From Rosellinia necatrix (lineage: Eukaryota > Ascomycota > Sordariomycetes > Xylariales > Xylariaceae): 64,000 nucleotides of DNA. The notes under the pieces are model-generated. The model had not been told where the DNA came from. It was given only the letters and a program-made list of their open reading frames with translations, and made no database searches. The translations under genes were made by a program, and so were the position numbers. Below, in pieces: positions 45,535 through 57,183 of the stretch (position 1 is its first letter; each line of letters starts with the position of its first letter). The stretch lies in the NCBI GenBank assembly GCA_021209875.1, contig JAGYVD010000001.1, positions 4,960,001 to 5,024,000 of the forward strand, given 5' to 3'.

Positions 45535-47388
45535 ATGCCGCCGCCGCGGACATCACTGAAGGCGTTCCTCGCCACGGCGCGTGCCGCGCTCACGGCGCCG
45601 GCGTCGAAGCGGCCTGTGCCCCTCACCTTCGTCGTCGGCAACGAATCGGCTGGTATGTTGGATTTTACATATTTTGCTCAGGGACCCCTTCTCCATTGTG
45701 GTTGCGCGTGTATATATTGAACGTCTTATTGTATTTCATTTATTCATTCATTCATTCATGCATGCATGCATTTATCTTTTTTTTTTTTTTTCCTGCGTTG
45801 AGTTTTGGGTCACATATGATCCTTGTATCATCCCTTTTAGAGATGGACTCAACGATATTGGATAAAATGGGGCTCCAGCTTCGCGGATGCGGAGAATGCG
45901 AAACTTGGTTCAGTCAAAGGGGGCTCCCAACTAACCAGACGACAGACCTCGACTCCCTCTGCTCCGCCCTCCTGCTCGCCTACTTTAACACGTACGCGCC
46001 GCCAAAGAAGCATGGCCTCTCCTCCTCCGCAGCCGGGGACTGGAATCCGCCGGCGGCGGCGGTCGTGCCACTGCACATCCCCGTGTGTCACCTGTACCGC
46101 GCGGACCTGGCGCTGCGCCCCGAGTTCGCGGCCGTGCTGCGCGACGCGGGCGTCGGGGGCGAGGACGTGCTGACGCTCGAGGACGTGCTCCCCCCGTCCT
46201 CCCGGCCGCCCCCGGCTGGCGACAAGGCGAACGGCATAACAGCAGAAGCAGCAGCAGCAGCAGCAGCAGCACCAGCGGCAGGCTCCCTCCGCCCCGAGGA
46301 CACGCGCTGGCTCCTCGTCGACCACAACGCCATGACGGGCCGGCTGGCAGCCTCCTTCGCGGCGCGCGTCGCCGGCTGCGTTGACCACCACACGGACGAG
46401 GGCGCCGTGCCGCCCGACGCCCGCCCGCGCGTCATCGAGGTCGCAGGCAGCTGCGCGAGCCTCGTGCTCGGGCACAGCGGCGGCGTCTGGGCCGCGCTCT
46501 CCTCCTCTTCCTCTCCTTCCTCCTCCTCAACCCCAACCCCAACCCCAACCCCAACTCCAGCCAGCCCGGGAGACACGAATGGGGACGCGGCCGCGGAGAT
46601 CGACGCGCAGCTCGCGCGCCTCGCGCTGGCCCCGGTGCTCGTCGACACGCTGAACCTGCAGGACGGCACCAAGACGACGGCGCACGACGAGCGGGCGGTG
46701 GCGCTCGCGGAGGCGAAGATCGCGGCGCACGAGAGCGGCGGCGGCGGCGGGGGGGAAGGGGAGAGGTACGACCGGCGGGCGTTCTTCGAGCGCATCTCGG
46801 CGCTCAAGGACGACCTGTCGCAGATGTCGCTGCGGGACGTGCTGCGGAAGGACTACAAGGAGTGGAACATCACCGCCGGGGAGGAAGAGGATGGAGGGGG
46901 GGGAGAGAAGGAGCGGCGGCGGCGGCGGCGGCTCGCCACGTCATCCGCGTCGCGCGGGTTCGGGTACCTCGTGGACCGGAAGGCGGGCGGGGACGCGGAC
47001 GTGTTCGCCGACGCGCTCGCGGCGTGGGCGGCCGAGAGAGACGGCGCCGGGGACGGCGCGGACGTGGATCTGCTCGTCGTCCTGACCGGGTTCCAGGACG
47101 CGCGGGGCGTCTTCGTCAGGGAGCTGCTCGTCTGGGCGCGCAGCGCCGTCGGCGCGAAGGGCCGCGCGCCGCTTCGAGGAGAGGTGGACCGACGCGCTAC
47201 AGCTGCGCGCCTGGGGCGATGGGCGGCTGGATCTAAGCGCGGGTGGCGGCGGCGGCGGTGGTGGTGGTGGTGGTGATGGCCGGGACGACCTGGGTTGGCG
47301 CCGTTGCTGGACTCAGGGCGCCGTGCAGCATAGTCGGAAGCAGATCGCGCCCATGCTGCGCGATGCGCTTCGGGAGGTTTCTGGTTAG
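45535..47388 (+). CDS. PPX1: Exopolyphosphatase Ppx1 (DHH family), apparent frameshift near 3' end
   Basis: Cytosolic exopolyphosphatase releasing orthophosphate from polyphosphate chains. Exon 1 is 45535-45652 (MPPPRTSLKAFLATAR to VVGNESA) and exon 2 starts at 45946 after a 293 nt intron. DHH-family metal ligands are visible: the DLDSL motif at the junction, LLVDHN and the signature VDHHTDEG, then LVDTLNLQD. Low-complexity inserts (Ala run near 46240-46275, Ser/Pro/Thr near 46498-46565, Gly and Arg runs) lengthen the protein. The frame continues to a stop at 47276, but from about 47160 the expected C-terminus (RRFEERWTDALQLRAWGDG and SRKQIAPMLRDALREV) is in the neighbouring frame and ends at 47388. 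A single extra G in GGG at 47159-47161 would explain it. Third positions are extremely GC-rich. Confidence 0.87.
45738..45792. repeat. ATTC/ATGC tetranucleotide repeat and T tract in the PPX1 intron
   Basis: Five ATTC-type units followed by about three ATGC units and a T tract sit in the long first intron of PPX1, which explains the unusual intron length. Confidence 0.8.
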
Positions 47389-48119
47389 ATAGGGGGAGGG
47401 GGGAGGGGGGGTTTAGGTTAGAAAAAGGGGGGTGATGATGGGCGGGAACATCGTTCCTAGATGATAATAGATCGATAGATCGATAAATGGGTAGATACAT
47501 AGACAGAGGTAAAGCCTATTCCTATACACATGAATCTAATAGATATCATGGTTTGGCAGCATAGTAAATCGATTAATCCACTAACTGACTGCCTTCCTCA
47601 ACAATACCTCTCCTCCGGCCTAGATTCCTGAAGCATCTAGCAAAAGCTTAGGTTGAATACATGTAGGTAGTTGGCCCGGTTTGGCCTAAAGCGATAAAAT
47701 AAAATAAAAATCCCTGACAACGTTTCTATCGTCCGTTGTTATCGAAAATTAATAACTTTCATCGATAGTTCATTTTTGGGGTGGTAATTTCTCAGGCTGC
47801 ATTATTCGTATTATGTTGAAGAAAAAAAAAAAGGGGGGGGGGAAGGTTGGATGGCTGGGGCAAATAAGCCAGCCTTGTCTAACCTATATCAGTTCAGGCC
47901 AAAGATGAGCTCAAAACAATCAACTACCTAAGGTAGGTAGTGATGAGAAGGTTGTATACATAGTATTTAGGGTAGGTACAATTGGTTCTAATAAAACATA
48001 TTTTAACCACCATGAATCTCTACACCCAAAACCATTCACATTAGGTAAAACATATTCCGGTTAAGAATACGCCAACGTCCGTGGATCCGTTTTTCTTGGG
48101 GAAAGCATTATCGCGTCAC
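47389..48119. other. Convergent 3' region, PPX1 / ATP25
   Basis: About 0.7 kb with GATA/GATC repeats near 47466-47490, an A tract followed by a G tract at 47820-47843, and TAGGTAGG motifs near 47930. No gene is seen. Confidence 0.6.
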
Positions 48120-50249
48120 TTATGTACGCGAAGTAAGCAGTCGGGTAAGCTTCACGAATTCTCTCGTAGCAAGCCGAAGCAAATGCCCCGTACTATCCAC
48201 TGGAATCTGCTCCGCAAGCTCCCGTGCACGGGGATCCGCGATTTGAACGCATTCCAAAGCTGCTAGCCGCAGGCTCATATTTGATAAGACGGGCGGATCT
48301 TCACTATTGGATTCCGGGATGCACCGGCGAAGCACCTGCTCACAGATCCTCATAGACCTAGTGGCAGTGGCCAGTTGAAACATATGGATGTACAAATCTG
48401 CCGACCGTGGATGCAAATGCCTCGCTGGCACCCCCCAGGCCCTCCAGACTCCAGTCCAGTTGCCTTGACGGGCATGTGCCGACATGAGCCGCGCGAGTAA
48501 CCCTTCATCCATGCACGGCGAACTAGGCTGATACAGGAGAGTCTCGATTCGTGCGATGAGCTCTCTTGTCCAGCGGCCACGGTTGTTGCCCATCGAGGCC
48601 CCTTCGATGATCGTTACTAAGAGGTCACTTACTTTGATCGGTTCACGCCGCTGGTGCATCGTACTTATGACGTCGAGTGCAGCGTCTAAAATATCGTTAG
48701 ATTGCGGCTCTTTTGCATAGAATATGCAGGATAAGAGTTGGAGGTATTGTTGTCTTGTTGCTTTGATGCCATAGATGCGTAGCTCCTCGACTAATAGCCG
48801 CACATTGTCGAGTGATCGTGTGGCCCCTGGTGCCCCCGACACGCTCCCTTTATGTTGGATGGCGAGGCGGTATTCCCACGTCCGAGGCGGGGGAAATGTT
48901 ACCATCGCAAGCTCCATTAGCTCCATGAATGGTGTTGATGGTTGGTGGTGATTGGGTTCAGCCAAGGCTGCTCGGGCTGCTTCTGTGTCCATTTCGTCCA
49001 ACTGCGCCCGCAGCAACTCTAGGAGACGCTGCTTTTGGTGAGCATCATATGCAAGGACACGTGCTAATTCTTCAGGAGACGACGTACTGAGGGGGTCAAC
49101 ATTTGTAGTAGGTGATGTCGCCTGTTCCCAAGTCGAGTAGAAACTGGCCTGGTTTGACGGCAAAGCCCCCGGAGACCGTCTCCTGCGACTATCCGAGACG
49201 CCAGAGGGGCGATGCAAACCAGCAATCAAGGCTCTTTCTACCGAATGCAAGTTACTATCAGATTTCGTCTTCGACACGGGCCTCTCATCCTCTTGAGCTT
49301 GGGCGGAGCCTGGCTTAGAGGGTGGAGAGAGGGAGCGATCCAAGGCCCGCGTCCACAATGTCTCGAGGTCCATTTCAGTCCTCCGGCCCTCTGTCATAAT
49401 CTGGAAAACGATGGTTGAACCGATTTGAGATACCCCAAAGCCTGAGGCTCGCCCATCCTCGGCAACAACGGCTGTTTCGGCCCCGCCGCGATCTATGGTA
49501 CCAAGGTTCACGCATATCCATCCCGTGCGAATACCATCGTCGGCGTCGTCAGTGCCCGTGGGCCCAAGTAGCCTGGCGCGTTTCGCCTTCCTCTTCAGTT
49601 TTATTTTGCGCTCATTCGGGCCAAGTAAACCATCGGCATCGGCATGGACATGATGTTTATAACGCAACCATCGGACTAGACGGCCGGCGGAGACGGTCAG
49701 ATGGCGTTCGCTGCGGGCGGTGCCAAACAACATGAAGAGATTTGGGCCGAGAGCGGGCGGCGGGTCGAGCTTCCGCAGATCCAGCAAGCTCAATGCATCC
49801 AGCCCCATTTCCTCCGACGCATACTCTAGAAGGGCTTTGATGAGAGGAGGGCAGTCTGGGGGGGTTTCCGGTAACGGCGAGGGCTCTAGTGAAGCTACGT
49901 GGGTGGGAGACTCAACCTGAAGGTACCAGGGCACATTAGCGGGCACATCAGCGGGCACACTGGCGGCCTTCGATTCCTCGGTCGCGACGGTGCCACTGTT
50001 ATCTTCGGGGACCCCTTCCACGGAGCGACCGCCCCCCTCGCCTTCGACATCCAATGTTGGGTTGTCCGGCTTCGGCAAGGAAGAGAAACGTTGGATAGGT
50101 AGTGCGCTGACGACGTGGGCTCGGCGATAGGATAAAGACGGTCGGAGGATGGGCGCGGGCCGTAGGGCACTGCTTGTGAAGAGGTTAAGCACTAGTGACC
50201 GACAATGCGAACAGCCTGCCGCAGACAAGCCCGGTCGAGCCATGGCCAT
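48120..50249 (-). CDS. ATP25: Mitochondrial protein Atp25
   Basis: Atp25 is an inner-mitochondrial-membrane associated factor. In yeast its C-terminal part stabilises the mRNA for ATP synthase subunit 9 and its N-terminal part resembles the bacterial ribosome-silencing factor RsfS. One exon gives 709 residues from the ATG at 50249; an upstream open extension has only a TTG. The first 60 residues are Arg/Ser/Leu-rich with few acids, as in a presequence. Recognisable features are PWYLQVE (about 110), the RsfS-like region with LDALSLLDLRKLDPPPALG and FGTARSERHLTVSAGRLVRW, and a long helical C-terminal half. The C-terminus agrees in length with fungal relatives. It is head to head with RPO41. Confidence 0.92.
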   Translation of the reverse strand: MAMARPGLSAAGCSHCRSLVLNLFTSSALRPAPILRPSLSYRRAHVVSALPIQRFSSLPKPDNPTLDVEGEGGGRSVEGVPEDNSGTVATEESKAASVPADVPANVPWYLQVESPTHVASLEPSPLPETPPDCPPLIKALLEYASEEMGLDALSLLDLRKLDPPPALGPNLFMLFGTARSERHLTVSAGRLVRWLRYKHHVHADADGLLGPNERKIKLKRKAKRARLLGPTGTDDADDGIRTGWICVNLGTIDRGGAETAVVAEDGRASGFGVSQIGSTIVFQIMTEGRRTEMDLETLWTRALDRSLSPPSKPGSAQAQEDERPVSKTKSDSNLHSVERALIAGLHRPSGVSDSRRRRSPGALPSNQASFYSTWEQATSPTTNVDPLSTSSPEELARVLAYDAHQKQRLLELLRAQLDEMDTEAARAALAEPNHHQPSTPFMELMELAMVTFPPPRTWEYRLAIQHKGSVSGAPGATRSLDNVRLLVEELRIYGIKATRQQYLQLLSCIFYAKEPQSNDILDAALDVISTMHQRREPIKVSDLLVTIIEGASMGNNRGRWTRELIARIETLLYQPSSPCMDEGLLARLMSAHARQGNWTGVWRAWGVPARHLHPRSADLYIHMFQLATATRSMRICEQVLRRCIPESNSEDPPVLSNMSLRLAALECVQIADPRARELAEQIPVDSTGHLLRLATREFVKLTRLLTSRT

Positions 50250-51116
50250 GGTTTGCTGCGTTTCCTCCTCGAGGTGCTCAAGCAAGCGTGGTGGACCAGG
50301 CGTATGGCGATGCTGGGGGCATGCGTGCTACGCAATTGGGAAGTGATATTGAAATGCGATACTTGGGAAAGCGGAGGAAGGAATGAAGGGTAGAACAAGC
50401 CCTGGCTCATCAAGCTACCTGGGTAAAGAGTGGTGATATTGGCGACATTGGTGGCATCGGAATTCGCCAGGAAGATGTCTCAACCTGAATAACGAGGGCA
50501 TAACTTTTTACGGCATGGTGCAGTAATAATAGTGGGCTGTATGCGGAGTGCGCCACCAGTCTGAAGAAGCAGCAGTGCGGTGAAACCCACGAGCTGGGGA
50601 TTTTGTGGGGTTTGTTTCTGCGGATTGGACAGGCAATGAAGAAAGCGGCAGTCTAGCGACATTTCAACCAATGGCCAAGCTCGAAAGCCTCCCGGTGGGG
50701 ATCTCTAGTGGCATATGGGATCTTTTCAATTGCCAACGGCAAAAAAAAAAATTGAAAAATTTAGATAGGTAGGTAGGTACCTATGCTGGGTTCAACCTAC
50801 TTATCTACAATCGCTATCTTCTATCGAGATATCACTTTTTATCACCATCACCATCACCATCGCTATCACCCTGAACCCTCCAAAGCCGCCTGCAACCATA
50901 CCATTGTAATAGCAGGTCCTCCTCCTCCCGTGCTATCACGACTATTCTCTTTCTTGTTGTCTTGCGTACCGTAGTAATCGTACCGTATTTATTCCTCCAT
51001 TAGATGTTATAATAAATTTCTTCCACCCAGCGCGGCGTCTGGTCTGCATTGACCCCGTCTCCCACCTCGTCCTCCCTTGACCGGGCCACCCCGCCGAGCT
51101 TCCACACTCTCCCGCC
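50250..51116. promoter_or_regulatory. Bidirectional promoter, ATP25 / RPO41
   Basis: An 867-base region lies between two divergent genes of mitochondrial gene expression. It carries two CCAAT boxes in opposite orientation, ATTGG at 50624-50628 and CCAAT at 50668-50672, about 40 bases apart and near the middle. TAGGTAGGTACC motifs follow at 50765-50779, and a CACCAT repeat near 50841-50860. CCAAT is the HAP-complex site; regulation by it is inference. Confidence 0.45.
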
Positions 51117-54100
51117 ATGCTGCTGCGCCAGTGCCGTGTTCCCGGGGGCCTCTCCCTGCCGCGCATTAACGCATTGCGCCGGCCACGCTTGCCACCGAGG
51201 CATGCCTCTGCCGCCCCCTCCGCCCGCTCCGAAGACACAACCACCTCTGGCCGCAGGCGTCTCGTGACACAGCCGCAGCCTGCACCATGGAGGCGGCAGA
51301 CCGCCGGGGCCTCGGCCAGCCTTGCCACGCACAGGTCGTTGGCCACGGCTGTTGACGATCCGATACGGCAAGATAATATACCTTTTGCCGACCGCCTTCA
51401 CTCTCATTACGCCCAGCCGTCTTCGTCTCTCCCGCTCTATCATCTCCGGGCCTTCGACCCCACCACCACACTCCAGGTCAAGCTCCAAGATGAGGTTCTG
51501 CCACGGTCCCGATTGACGCAGCAGGGCATCCCCGGAGGCTTCGACGAGATGATATCTGTTTTCGATGCTTGTTTAGACGTCAACAAGCTGGAACGAGCCG
51601 GCCTCGTCCTCGAGCGGTTTGGTGCCAAGGGAGGTCTACCTTATGCTGATCTAATACTCCTTCATAACCAATATCTGCGCGCCGGTATCGACCGCGCCCT
51701 TGACCAGCCCGAATCGCAATGGGCTCAGTCGCTACACCAGTGGTTTGAGGTGCAAATTCGTGGGAATAACATTCCCCATACCACCGAAACCATTGCCTGT
51801 ATGCTGAAGATATCGCTTTTGTCCGCTCAGGGGCCTCGGCTCGCTCGACTTGTCACACGTTATATGGATATGTTGCCCGAAGAGACCATAGACTCCCTCT
51901 TGGATGTTGGGATCCTCAACCAACAAGATTTTGGTACCATTACTAATATATATCAACCAACTTCGAACCTTGCGATAGATGAATTGGACCCTATCGTGGT
52001 TGGCGACCAAGTTGAAGCAGCCCCATCCGTCGAGATGCCTTCGTTGTCCAACGATGCTAAGGGCACAACCAAAGAGATTCCGGACGTTCTTCCTGTACCC
52101 CAAAAAGGCTTGGGTTTGAAGACCCTGCGTGGGGTCTTGTCATTCTTCAATCAAATCGACGGCCAGGACTTGAGCAAATTACCACTTCGCGAACGTCGCG
52201 AAATTCAATCACGGTTAGAAAAAGACTGCGTGGAGGCCGCAATTCAACGTTGGAAAGAAGAAAACCAGGCGTTAGCGAATATGGGGCGGAATTCCTCATT
52301 ATCTAGTAGTGCACTAAACCCCCAATTATACGAGTGGCATCGCGCGCTCGAAGAGAAATTAAAAACGGAATTTTCCCTGTTCGACGAATCAGAAGAAAGG
52401 GAGAAGAAAACAGCGGAGGATCTGGAACGTTGTCTCCATGCTCCTTTTATGAGGCAATCCACCCCAGAGAGGCTGGCGGCAGTGACGATTATGGGTGTTC
52501 TCAATACGCTCGCGCAACAAGGTGCTGACAAAGGTGTGGCATTGGCCACTCTTCTCACCAACCTCGCCAGAATTGTAGAGGAGGATATAAGGTTCCAAGC
52601 ACGGCAAAGGCAGGCGCTTGACCGCAGGCTCAATTATCGCAAACAACGTCGTCAACCAGCTGATGCGCCCAAAGAGGCCGCAACTAATGGCGTCCCACAA
52701 CCTGGCGGAGAGCCTGCTATCACCCAACTAGAGTCACACATAGTTGAGGCGCCCACCTACGATAACACTTCTTGGCCAGCTCTTATCAAAGCCAAAGTTG
52801 GCGCCCGGTTGTTGTCTGCCTTACTGGAGGGCGCAAAACTGAAGGTCATTCGTGAACACCCGGACACTGGGGCCTTAGTAAGCCAGTTACAACCGGCGTT
52901 GGCCCGTACGACGGTTCACCGCAAAGGCAAGAAAATAGGCATGATTATGCCGAACAAGGTTCTGACAGACCTCATGAAACGCGAGCCACGGGGTGATTAC
53001 CTCGCGAGGCACTTGCCTATGTTGGTTGAACCCCAGCCTTGGACCAAGTTTGATCGGGGAGGGTTTATTGAATTCCCATCTTCACTTGTCCGCATTAAGA
53101 ATGGCGAGAGAGACCAAAAGATTTACACGGAGGCTGCCATTGAGAGAGGGGACCTCGATCAGGTAACTAAGGGACTAGATGTGTTGGGCCGAACAGCTTG
53201 GCAGATCAACAAGCCAGTTTTTGAGGTAATACTTGAAGCATGGAATACCGGAGAAGAAGTAGCGAATATCCCACCACTCAACCCGAAGATTCCTATTCCC
53301 GAGGAACCAAGCTCGTCAGAGGACCCGCTAGCTCGTAGAGAGTGGCTAAACCGCGTCAAACTTGCCGAGAACGAAAAATCGGGTTTACACTCGGAGCGAT
53401 GTTTCATGAATTTCCAGCTCGATATTGCGAGGGCGTTCAGAGACCAAACTTTCTATTTCCCCCACAACATGGATTTCAGAGGGCGCGCTTACCCTATTCC
53501 CGCCTACTTGAATCATATGGGCGCGGACCATGTCCGCGGCCTGTTGCGGTTCGCCACCGGGAAGGAGCTTGGCGAGAATGGCCTCCGCTGGTTAAAGGTC
53601 CAGCTGGCAAACGTCTTCGGCTACGACAAGGCGAGCCTCGAAGAACGCGAAACTTTTGCTATGGACCACATTGGGGACATAAAAGACTCAGCTACAGGCC
53701 CGCTGACAGGGAAAAGGTGGTGGCTCGAGGCTGAGGATCCTTGGCAATGCTTAGCCGCTTGCTTCGAACTGAAGGCGGCGCTCGAGTCACCAGATCCCAA
53801 AAAATACGTGTCACACCTTCCCGTCCACCAGGACGGTACGTGTAATGGATTGCAGCACTACGCGGCTCTGGGCGGTGATCGCTGGGGAGCCGAACAGGTG
53901 AATCTTATGCCTGGTGATCGCCCCGCCGATGTGTATTCCGCGGTTGCTGAGCTTGTTAAAGCGGAAATCGCACGAGATTTAGCTGGTGGTAATTTCTTGG
54001 CCAAGGCGGTCGACGGGAAGATAAACCGCAAAGTCGTCAAACAAACTGTCATGACCAATGTCTACGGCGTCACCTTCATTGGTGCGAAAGCCCAGGTGCT

Positions 54101-55382
54101 AAAACAGATCAATGCTGCATATCCAAATATCGAGAGCGATACTGGTATTTCTCCATCCGTTCTTGCATCGTATATTGCTACAAAGATCTTCAGAGGTTTG
54201 TCCACAATGTTTCGTGGAGCGCACGACATACAGTATTGGCTTGGGGAGTGCGCCGGGAGAGTTTGCCGTGCGCTGACTGCAGAGCAACTCAACCGTATAG
54301 CTCGGGACGCCTTGACTCCAGCAGTTCCAAAAAAGAGAGCATCGACCTCAGGCGCGAAGCCGAAAACGGCTGCAAAGAGGCCGAAACCAGCTTCAAATGC
54401 GGCCATGGAGGAACTGCTAAACCAATTCAGATCCACCATTGTCTGGACGACACCTCTGCGAATGCCCATTGTCCAACCGTACCGCAAGAGCGGCTGTCGA
54501 GTCATTTCTACCTGCATACAGGATCTCACCTTGCAGATTCCCGAACGGTCCGACCCAGTCAACCGACGGAAACAACTACAGGCATTCCCTCCCAACTTTA
54601 TCCACTCACTCGATGCGAGCCACATGCTTCTGTCTGCTTTGGAATGCGACGAGCTAGGTCTTTCGTTTGCCGCCGTACACGACTCGTTCTGGACGCACGC
54701 AGCCGATGTGGATGTGATGAACCGGGTGCTCCGCGACGCGTTTGTTAGAATTCATAGTGAAGACGTCATCGGCCGTTTAGCATCCGAATTCCAAGCGAGG
54801 TATCATGGATCCCTGTACCTTGCCAAGGTGGAAAGAGGTACAGACGCTGCGAGAGAAATTGCCTCGTTCCGTACCAAACAGCGACAAAGCATGCAAGAGG
54901 AATTGCTGCAAGAGAGGGAACGACAGAGACTGCTAGCATCGTCCGATCCCTATGATGTAGAAGACGGGTCAAAAATCGTGACTCCTGCCAGTATATACGA
55001 AAAATTTGCGGCTTCGGAGCCATTACCACCCATCGATGATATAGATGATGTCACTTTGGGCAACATGGGCTCGTCAAATTCCACAGTCGAAGATGATGAA
55101 GCATTCGCCAAAGAAGCTGAGATTTCATCCGAGGATGCAGCAAGGATGCAAGAGTTGATGAGCGTGACGCACTTCGAGGCCACGCTAAAGAAAATGAAGA
55201 CTAATGCCAAACCCAAACCAGAGTATATCAACCTTTGGCTCCCCCTTACTTTCCCAGCCATTCCGGCAAAGGTATGTAATTTTCAGCTTCCGATACTGCG
55301 ATAACATTAGTTAATATAGAAATCTTTCCAGGGCGACTTCAATGTGTCCGACCTGAAAAGCAGCAAATATTTCTTCTCGTGA
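51117..55382 (+). CDS. RPO41: Mitochondrial DNA-directed RNA polymerase Rpo41
   Basis: Single-subunit T7-like RNA polymerase that transcribes mitochondrial DNA and primes its replication. Two exons, 51117-55271 and 55332-55382, give 1401 residues. The intron is needed to obtain the conserved end DLKSSKYFFS. The first 90 residues are Arg-rich and suit a presequence. A long N-terminal extension (about 100-500) precedes the polymerase. Catalytic residues are visible: Asp906 in HQDGTCNGLQHY, Lys975 and Tyr983 in the O helix RKVVKQTVMTNVYG, and Asp1189 in AVHDSFWTHA. The 69-residue spacing between Asp906 and Lys975 is the one I know from mitochondrial polymerases. The thumb and palm entries NMDFRGRAYP and FPPNFIHSLDASHM are intact. 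A basic Lys/Pro insert near 1065-1090 and a long acidic tail region are extra. ATG at 51117. Confidence 0.96.
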
Positions 55383-56128
55383 GGAGAAAAATGGACGATC
55401 AGCGGGAATCAATGGGTTGTACATATCGACGGCTATGCGATTATAACGATCATCAAATGAATATAATCAACGGCGTCTCGGATGTCCTAGGCGGTATGAG
55501 TTTCAGCAAAACAGGGTGGGTTAGCATTGAGCGCATCGCTCACGGGGCTTTGTAAAAACATTATGTATATTCACTTGCATCATGTCGGAAGTCGCATGTA
55601 TTACACTGTATCGGGCCATGAGGCGGCGACAAAAATTTACGAGATATGTGGATGGTTGCATAGATACACTAGAAGGACAAGGGGGAATGAAGCATAGAAG
55701 CAGATTACAAATCATGATACCCAGGCTTCTATCACTCTCGCGGCTCGCGTGATTCCGTCGGCTCTCTCGCGCCGCGTTTTGACGTTGGACATCTTGATCT
55801 TTTCTTCGCGACTCTCGATTCAAATCATAATCTTTAGCCAATACTTGGCCGGCCGCTGCCGCTCTACCTTGCGGCGATATCCGATCTCAATGGTACAATA
55901 ACTAGCTCGCACAATAAGCAGAAGAGCTCTACAATCCATCCGGCCTGGAATCAGCAGCCAGTTCCACCACCTGTGTCACATGGCACAAGGCTGACTGACT
56001 GTCTCCTGTCCCGGTGTGTATACACAACACAATCAATGGCAATCGCTCAATTCGAAGGTAATAAAAGCGGAGAGAATACATTCTTTTGGATTTATTTCCG
56101 AGACCTGAACACTAAGACCTTGGCCACC

Positions 56129-56184
56129 TCTTCCTCTCCGTCTCTCTCTCTTTCTCTCTTTCTCTCCCTCTCTCCCTCTCTCTA
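56129..56184. repeat. (CT)n-rich tract
   Basis: Imperfect CT dinucleotide run with occasional TT and CC. Confidence 0.85.
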
Positions 56185-56277
56185 GGACAACACCGCCTCC
56201 TGTCCAGGGTTCGGGAACATGCCTGGTTCTGCAATACATATCCGGCCCCGTTAGCAACGTCGTCATCTTCGCCGCCG

Positions 56278-56302
56278 TTGTCGTCGTCGTCGTCGTCGTC
56301 GT
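56278..56302. repeat. (GTC)n microsatellite
   Basis: About eight GTC units in non-coding DNA. Confidence 0.85.
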
Positions 56303-56437
56303 TCACTTCTCAAACCCCTCGTACCCCGTATTACCCGAGAGCGCGGGCGCGCATCCTAAGGTGGCGGCGCGGAATGGTCCTAGCCTCTAGCCTCGTCGGA
56401 TGACGATGACTAGCGTAAGTGGCACAATAGAACCATA

Positions 56438-56471
56438 TCACTCACTCACTCACTCACTCGCTCGCTCGCTC
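56438..56471. repeat. (ACTC)n/(GCTC)n microsatellite
   Basis: About eight tetranucleotide units that change from ACTC to GCTC. Confidence 0.85.
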
Positions 56472-57125
56472 CCGCATCTCGTATCCGGGTTCATTGGTCA
56501 CCCATTCTCCTGTCTCGGATGATGGTGATAGGTAAGGCGGGCGGGCGGTCCTGGAGTAACAGAAGGGCGATTACACACACTATTTAGTTAAGTGTAGCTA
56601 AAAACACGTCATAAGTCAAGTAGTTAGAAGAAGAAGAAGCAAAAGAAAAGGACAAAAAAAAAAAAGGGTACCATCGGATGAAGGAAATGAGAGCAAGCGC
56701 TGATCAATTTTGTTTTTTTAAGATAAGTGTGGTCATAGCGGCCACGGATAAATGAAAAAAAAGAGGTACGGACCAAAAGAAAACCAAATGCAATTAAACT
56801 ATCACACACTCTAAACAGTTTACTTGCATGATCTAGTTCCAGTTCCTCCCCTTGGGCTTGGGGATAGCGTAAAATAGACTAGAAATAGCGCCCAGGGTTT
56901 TCAATCACATGGTTTGGCCGAATTGGCCCTACGCTCGTCATAAGCAGTTGTGGTTTTACTAGAGTCGTTTGCTGTGTTCATGTTGCGGCAGCACGTAATA
57001 GTAACACCCGAAGTTTATGGGATAAAGACCTCAGCCACGACGGCACGACGTAGAAGCGGGCGTAGAAAGGAAAAAAAAAAAAAAAAAAAAAACCTATAAA
57101 AAGAAACCTGATCAAATATGTACAT

Positions 57126-57183
57126 TGTATGTTTGCGTATGTGTGTATCTGTGTGTAATGGATATGTATGTGTGTGTGTGTGC
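57126..57183. repeat. TG-rich microsatellite
   Basis: Interrupted (TG)n with ATG and GTATC steps, ending in a perfect run of about seven TG. Confidence 0.8.

Noticed and set aside
46528..46560. AACCCC hexamer repeat resembling telomeric DNA
   Set aside because: It is not CCCTAA, lies within the PPX1 reading frame and encodes a Thr-Pro run, as part of a Ser/Pro/Thr low-complexity insert.
50250..50285. Twelve-codon upstream extension of ATP25
   Set aside because: It begins with TTG; the first ATG is at 50249 and is followed by a normal presequence.
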